Shown here: in pieces, positions 57,666 to 64,000 of the stretch
Layout: every line of letters begins with the position of its first letter
Numbering within the stretch: the stretch's first letter is position 1
Origin: Nipponacmea schrenckii
Taxonomy: Eukaryota > Mollusca > Gastropoda > Lottiidae
Assembly (NCBI GenBank): GCA_030562195.1
Contig: JAUJPP010000012.1
Location: forward strand, 14,260,001 to 14,324,000
Length of the DNA stretch: 64,000 nucleotides
Reading direction: 5' to 3'
Made by a program: the position numbers and the translations under genes
The notes under the pieces: model-generated
The model's input: the letters and a program-made list of their open reading frames with translations, nothing else
Databases searched by the model: none
Told to the model about the DNA's origin: nothing

Positions 57666-60600
57666 AGTAACACATCTCATTTTTGTTTATTATAAAGCCA
57701 ACTGTTCTCGTAACATTACTGAATGTTTTCGTGTAAATTTTGTATTTTCTGTCATTAACACGCATATAAAATTCTAACCAAAATGAAGAGTTTTAATTGA
57801 TTGCGGAATCTTTAAAGGAAGGCTTTCGAGTAAATTTTGCACTTTTGTCCATATGCAAATAAAGCATTAATTCATTGAAAGGGCTATATTTTCATACTTT
57901 AACTAAATGTTTAAAAGTACTTCATTAGATAATGCTTTTTATGTAGTCATACCTGTTTTCCTATTATATTTTTAAAAACTTTGCGACAGATCCTACTTAA
58001 AGCTAATAGTTAAAACCAGTCATTACTGTATTGATTATTTTCACAGATATTGCACATTTAACAGTATAATTACTAGACAAAAAGACAAAAACCTTTTGCT
58101 TATATTTTTCAACAGTTTCTTGTCATTCTTTAAAGGCCAATTGCTCATAATTGTGTTTAAACTTTCTAAGATACTTGTCAATTCGACAAAACATGATTAC
58201 TAATGCACTTTTTGATTCCAAAGACCACTTCAAAACTGAAACAGAACGCACGCAAATGTAGGTAGATTACATTGCGTAGTTGTATAGGCCTATGTACAAA
58301 ATGGTTCAATAAGACAAAGTATTAGATCAACTTAACGATGAAGTACTTACGATCGTGATTCACATTACAATACAATTCTACCTTTAAACCAATTTCTATT
58401 TGAGATTCAGAAAAAAAATGAGGTACTTGTGTTTGACTGACAAGATAATGACGAAAACTGTGCATGATCGGAATAATGAAACAAGTTGGTATCTAGCCTC
58501 GATTCTATACCCACAGGCCTCTTTTTGAAAAACTTGGAATTGTGTGACGGGGGTTTTCCGTTCTGGCTAATTATAGCTAGCGGCTCGGGATTCCCGGGAG
58601 TGTACATAATGAGAGACATGTCAAAGTATGTGAAATTGTCGTATTGCGATTGTTTATTGCTGCTGGCAATTAGCTTCTATTCTCTAACAAGAATGGATCA
58701 AGATGTCTAATTATGTCGCATGCGTAAATAAAATCTTTTCGTATTCAAATCACGCGTGAACGAGAGTTTGTGACGAGATTGTCAACGTTTGTAATGAAGT
58801 CGTTAATTAGCGATGAAGTGAAATTTAAATTACTGTTGTAAATACATCTAGAAGTCTAAAGATGTCCTTATCTTCCACTTGCTATTGTTAACTAACAGTT
58901 GTTCAAATCTACTCTGTCCTTTTTCTATTTCAAAAGGTCGCATCTGCTTTCGTTCCCTTCTTTTTTCGGTTGTTGTAAATTAACTGACTTCAAAACCTTA
59001 ATTGGCACGATCTGGCTTTGTAAAAAGGATTTAAATTAAAGGAACATGGTCAAAAAATATGATGTAACAAAACGTCCAGTATGACCTATTCGTATCTTTA
59101 AAATGAAACTTCTACGTGTGGTCTATCATAAAAAGAGTAAATTAATGGAATTGGCCTATATGTCTGTAATAATATACGTCATGATATTGTTAATTTAACA
59201 GAGTACAAGATTATCGTCTCTTCCGCAAGTGTTAGTTATTCAACCGTAAACATTGCTTTGGATTTCCATTCTGAAAAGGGATACCAATGGGTGAAGGAAA
59301 GTTGTATCATCCAGTAAGTATTTTGGCGAATTTGAACCTTTAAAGAATTATTTGTCCACTGAAGAGAGATGTGAACATCATTATAATTATGGTAAAGTGA
59401 AAAGTCCCACGTTTAAGGGCTATAGAGTTTAAGCATGATTTGCTTTTTGGTAATTTGATCCTTCACTCAGGAACTCAAGTGTGTACCTTTGATTTTGATT
59501 TTGATTTCGACCTTGGTTTTGGGCGTAAAAATATTTGACCTCTTGAGCACGTCCATTTATTTCTTTGTTTTATTGACACCGAAGTTTTGTCTTTCTGTTG
59601 GCATGTATATGAGAACGTCTGTCATTTTTATAATTTCGTCATTGAGGCTTGCAAAAACGTCCAACCATTCAGATAGGGCAATAAAGCGAGGTCTCATTTG
59701 CTACTTGCTACATTATATCAGTTAAAGAACTCTCGCCAGGAGAAACCGATGAGAGTAGGCAATGCCGCTTCTGTGTCAAAGATTTCTCTTTTTTCACACA
59801 ACATGGCGGTGCCAATATTTTTCTCACAGTCTGCTAACTCCCTAACATAATAATATCAGAACTTCCTAGAAATTGCAGAATTTATTTTTAATTTTATTTA
59901 ATGGTATGGACTCTTTTAATTTAAAACATGGATTTTATTAGTGTCCATCTCCATGACAATTTTGTTCTATTAGAAAGCTACTATTAATGTACTGGTAGAC
60001 TAAAAGAAACGGTTTGTCAGATGACGTGTCTAATTCAATTTGATCATTATCCCGATTGTTTGAAAACATCCCGTCCATTTTAAATTCACATCTTAAAAGG
60101 GAACGTAGGTCAAAAAGCTAGCTTTGATAGCAGCTTCTTATAAGCTTCTTAAATGATTAACACGAAAACAATTTCGCCTTCTTTCGAAAAATCTAATTAA
60201 ATTGTGCCATTTAATTAAAGAAAATATAAAACAGTTCGTGAGAAAACGATAAAAAAGCGGAGTCTAATCAGTCAAACGGGCAATTAATAGCGGATCCATT
60301 TCTTGGCGTAGAGATATTAGCTAATGATTGACATGTACGTGTTGCCGCACAAAGCCATCAAGGAAGACCTTCCGCGGGTTTGTTTATAATCCTGTCCAAT
60401 ATCAATTAAGAGATAATGGATTGAAGATAATGTTTCTGTCGTGGCTTAAAGGAGATAGAGTTGAAATCCACGAACAAAGTCAAAGCTATTAAAACTTTCA
60501 GTGGTTTAGGGGATGCGATTCAAGCGCAGACGACAATCTTCAATGACCATATCTGCATTAGGTTTGAAGCCCATATTGATAGAACTTGTACTGGGTAAAT

Positions 60601-60730
60601 AGATCTAAGGCGGGGTTAGAATTTAGATTTCTTATTTAATAGCGTTCACCAAAATTGTTTAATTCAAACATCAGATTTGTTTTAATCAATAACTTGCCCA
60701 TCGCCTTAGCAAGATAGCTGAATTTCTGTT
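57666..60730. other. Gene-poor spacer with a non-repetitive stretch
   Basis: Small frames at 58,407-58,710 and 59,489-59,725 have no recognisable domain. The stretch 60,150-60,440 looks single-copy and is rich in ATTA/TAAT cores (tctaattaaattg, tttaattaaag, ggcaattaatag) plus tgattgacatg. It could be regulatory DNA, but nothing in the window proves this. Confidence 0.3.
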
Positions 60731-63145
60731 ACCATATAGCTAAGTATTCATTACAAGGTAGCTAAGCATCCATTATAAGGTAGCTAAGTATTCATTACAA
60801 GGAAGCTAAGCATCCATTACAAAGTAGCTATTTATTCATAACAAGGTAGCAAAGCATCCATAACAAGTAGCTAAGCATCCATTACAAAGAAGCTAAGCAT
60901 CTTTTAAAAAGTAGATAAACATCTATTACATGGTAGCTAAGCATCCATAACAAGGCAACTAAGTATCCATTACAAGGTAGCTAAGCACCCATTACAAAGT
61001 TGATAAACACCCATTACAAAGTTGCTAAGCATCCATTACAAAGTTGCTAAGCATCCATTACAAAGTTGCTAAGCATCCATTACAAGGTAGCTAAGCACCC
61101 ATTACAAGGTAGCTAAGTACCAATTACAAGGAAGCTAAACATCCATTACAAAGTAGTTAAACATCCATAAAGATATAGCTAAGCATCCATTACAAGGAAG
61201 CTAAACATCCATTACAAAGAAGCTAAGCATCCATTACAAGGTAGCTAAGCATCCATTTCAAAGTTGCTAAGCACTCATAACAAGAAAGATAAACATCCTT
61301 TACAAAATAGCTAAGCATCCATTACAAGGTAGCTAAGCATCCATTACAAGGAAGCTAAGCATCCATTACAAGGTAGCTAAGCACCCATTACAAGGAAGCT
61401 AAACATCCATTACAAGGTAGCTAAGCATCCATTACAAGGTAGCTAAGCATCCATTAAAATATAGCTAAGAATCCATTACAATGTAGCTAAGAATCCATTA
61501 CAAAGAAGTTTAACATCCATTACAAGTAGCTAAGCATCCATTACAAGGTAGCTAAGCACCCATTACAAGGTAGCTAAGCATCCATTACAAGGTAGCTAAG
61601 CGTCCAATTCAAGGTAGCAAAGCACCCATTACAAGGTAGCTAAGCATCCATTACAAGGTAGCTAAGGATCCATTACAAGGTAGCTTAGCATCCATTACAA
61701 AGTAGTTTAGCACCCATTACAAGGTAGCTAAGCATCCATTACAAACTAGCTTAGTATCCATTACAAAGTAGTTTAACATCCATTACAAGTAGCTAAGCAT
61801 CCATTAAAAGGTAGCTAAGCCCCCATTACAAGGTAGCTAAGCATCCATTACAAGGTAGCTAAGCGTCCAATTCAAGGTAGCTAAGCATCCATTACAAGGT
61901 AGCTAAGCATCCACAAAGTAGTTTAACATCCATTACAAGTAGCTAAGCATCCATTACAAGGTAGCTAAGCACCCATTACAAGGTAGCTAAGCATCCATTA
62001 CAAGGTTGCTAAGCATCCATTACAAGGTAGCTAAGAATACATTACAAAATAGCTAAGCATCCATTACAAGGTAGCTAAGCATCCATTACAAGGAAGTTAA
62101 GCATCCATTACAAAGTAGCTAAGCACCCATTACAAGGTAGCTAAGAATACATTACAAAGTAGCTAAGCATCCATTACAAACTTGCTTAGTATCCATTACA
62201 AGGTAGCTAAGCATACATTAAAATATAGCTAAGAATCCATTACAAAGTAGTTTAACATTCATTACAAGTAGCTAAGCATCCATTACAAGGTAGCTAAGCA
62301 CCCATTACAAGGTAGCTAAGCATCCATTACAAGGTAGCTAAGCGTCCAATTCAAGGTAGCAAAGCACCCATTACAAGGTAGCTAAGCATCCATTACAAAG
62401 TAGCTAAGAATCCATTACAAAGTAGTTTAACATCCATTACAAGTAGCTAAGCATCCATTACAAGGTAGCTAAGCACCCATTACAAGGTAGCTAAGCATCC
62501 ATTACAAGGTAGCTAAGCATCCATTACAAGGTAGCTAAGCATCCATTAAAATATAGCTAAGAATCCATTACAATGTAGCTAAGAATCCATTACAAAGTAG
62601 TTTAACATCCATTACAAGGTAGCTAAGCATCCATTACAAGGTAGCTAAGCGTCCATTACAAATAGCTAAGCATCCATTAAAATATAGCTAGGAATCCATT
62701 ACAATGTAGCTAAGAATCCATTACAATGTAGCTAAGAATCCATTACAAAGAAGTTTAACATCCATTACAAGTAGCTAAGCATCCATTACAAGGTAGCTAA
62801 GCACCCATTACAAGGTACCTAAGCATCCATTACAAGGTAGCTAAGCGTCCAATTCAAGGTAGCAAAGCACCCATTACAAGGTAGCTAAGCATCCATTACA
62901 AGGTAGCTAAGGATCCATTACAAGGTAGCTTAGCATCCATTACAAGGAAGCTAAGAATCCATTACAAGGTAGCTAAACATCCATTACAAGGTAGCTAAAC
63001 ATCCATTACAAAGAAGCTAAGAATCCATTACAAGGTAGCTAAGAATCCATTACAAAGTAGTTTAACATCCATTACAAGGTAGCTAAGAATCCATTACAAG
63101 GTAGCTAAACATCCATTACAAGGTAGCTAAACATCCATTACACTG
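60731..63145 (+). repeat. Satellite-like array, 22-bp unit, about 110 copies
   Basis: The unit is aggtagctaagcatccatta then ca. Variant units recur as blocks: gcgtccaattcaagg at about 61,601, 61,863, 62,342 and 62,845, and gtttaacatccattacaag repeatedly at fixed positions before it. This shows a higher-order structure. The left 300 bases are more diverged than the right. Confidence 0.97.
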
Positions 63146-64000
63146 TTAATAGCTTAGCGTCAATTACAAAACAGCCAAATGCTGAGGGTTCATGACAAAA
63201 TAGCTAAAAGCTAGGTGTTCATTTAAAGTAACTTTATATATTGTGTGGCGTTTATTGTCCAGACATGGAAAGCAGATCTTCGATTTAATTCAGTTATTTA
63301 CGGTAATGGATTGGGGAGATGGCTGTTACATAATTAATAAGATCGAGTCTAGATTTAACTATTAAAAGCCTGCTTATGTTACATTGGAGAAATGCTTTCC
63401 ATTCGGAACTGACTAATGGCGTCTATTTTCCTCAGAGATCTATTGCGCTTTTGTGTTTGGACAAAAACAATCATACATGCGAGGAAGCATTTATAGGAGT
63501 CAAGACGAGGTAGGTTGTCCGATGTAATTATAGTTATCAATAAAGTGCGACGTTTGATTCTCTAAAGCCAAGTTCAAATGTTGGATAAAAGAGATCGTTT
63601 GGGGGTTACCTCAAGTGTTCATATGTATAGTAGAAACTGATTACATCAATCTGTATCATTCCAGTCAACATGTAATTTCAACATCGAAACTCAACCGGAT
63701 GACACGTTTGATACACAAAAGTCAATTAAAATGGTTAATAAGGCATGCAATAACGACTTTGGGGATTGGTGACATAAAATTGCTTTAAAAGAGTGAATTT
63801 AAAATGTTTCGGAAACACCCAGAATAATATACTTCCATTTTAAATCATCATTTAAACCCATTTCTAGATAACAACTATAGACATGTTTGAAAACTGAATT
63901 ACGCTTGATATAATGATGTTTTATTTCCCTACATATTTTAATAAACATGTTGGTGATATCACATTACCATGACTGACAGTTGCAAATTCAATGTATTAGA
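63146..64000. other. Spacer to the window end
   Basis: A few decayed array units (ctagctaaaagctagg type) reach about 63,215. Beyond that I see no gene, repeat or motif. Confidence 0.4.

Noticed and set aside
58407..58710. Short frames on both strands near 58.5 kb
   Set aside because: The two frames overlap each other on opposite strands, with no domain or context.
60731..63145. CRISPR-like regular repeats
   Set aside because: Units are contiguous 22-mers without spacers, and the DNA is animal. It is a tandem satellite.

Overview
The window is animal nuclear DNA. Three intact protein genes are split by AT-rich, GT-AG introns, with no operons, and the spacers are full of short non-autonomous transposons, tRNA-derived SINEs and minisatellites. 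The repeat content and the invertebrate-type protein sequences suggest a marine lophotrochozoan, most likely a mollusc (a limpet-like gastropod is only a guess).

Layout. Positions 1-165 hold a transposon end and what looks like the last coding exon of an unrecognised plus-strand gene. Positions 166-6,000 are spacer with a SINE, a 0.7 kb fold-back element and low-complexity DNA. A complete profilin gene (three coding exons, 139 aa) lies on the plus strand at 6,024-7,400. Repeats fill 7,500-12,000. GTF2F2 (TFIIF small subunit, RAP30; eight coding exons, 255 aa) lies on the minus strand at 12,017-20,684. It is convergent with profilin, and its introns hold two large minisatellites, a hAT-type MITE and a 5'-truncated LINE. 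RFC4 (replication factor C subunit 4; ten coding exons, 360 aa) lies on the plus strand at 22,099-28,512, head to head with GTF2F2 across about 1.4 kb. That shared spacer contains a consensus E2F-type site. From about 28,700 to 64,000 I see no convincing gene. This gene-poor tract holds MITEs, fold-back elements and at least ten tandem-repeat arrays, ending in a 2.4 kb array of a 22-bp unit at 60,731-63,145.

The three genes are housekeeping genes (actin dynamics, RNA polymerase II initiation, sliding-clamp loading) and form no pathway together. The most unusual feature is in RFC4. The junction of exon 5 and intron 5, including the 5' splice site, has been amplified into eleven tandem copies, so the intron opens with ten extra decoy donors, three of which would keep the reading frame. 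A milder parallel is GTF2F2, where the last codons, stop and start of the 3' UTR belong to a three-copy tandem repeat. Several insertions have readable target-site duplications: two hAT-type elements with 8 bp, a LINE with 8 bp, and a TIR element probably with TA.
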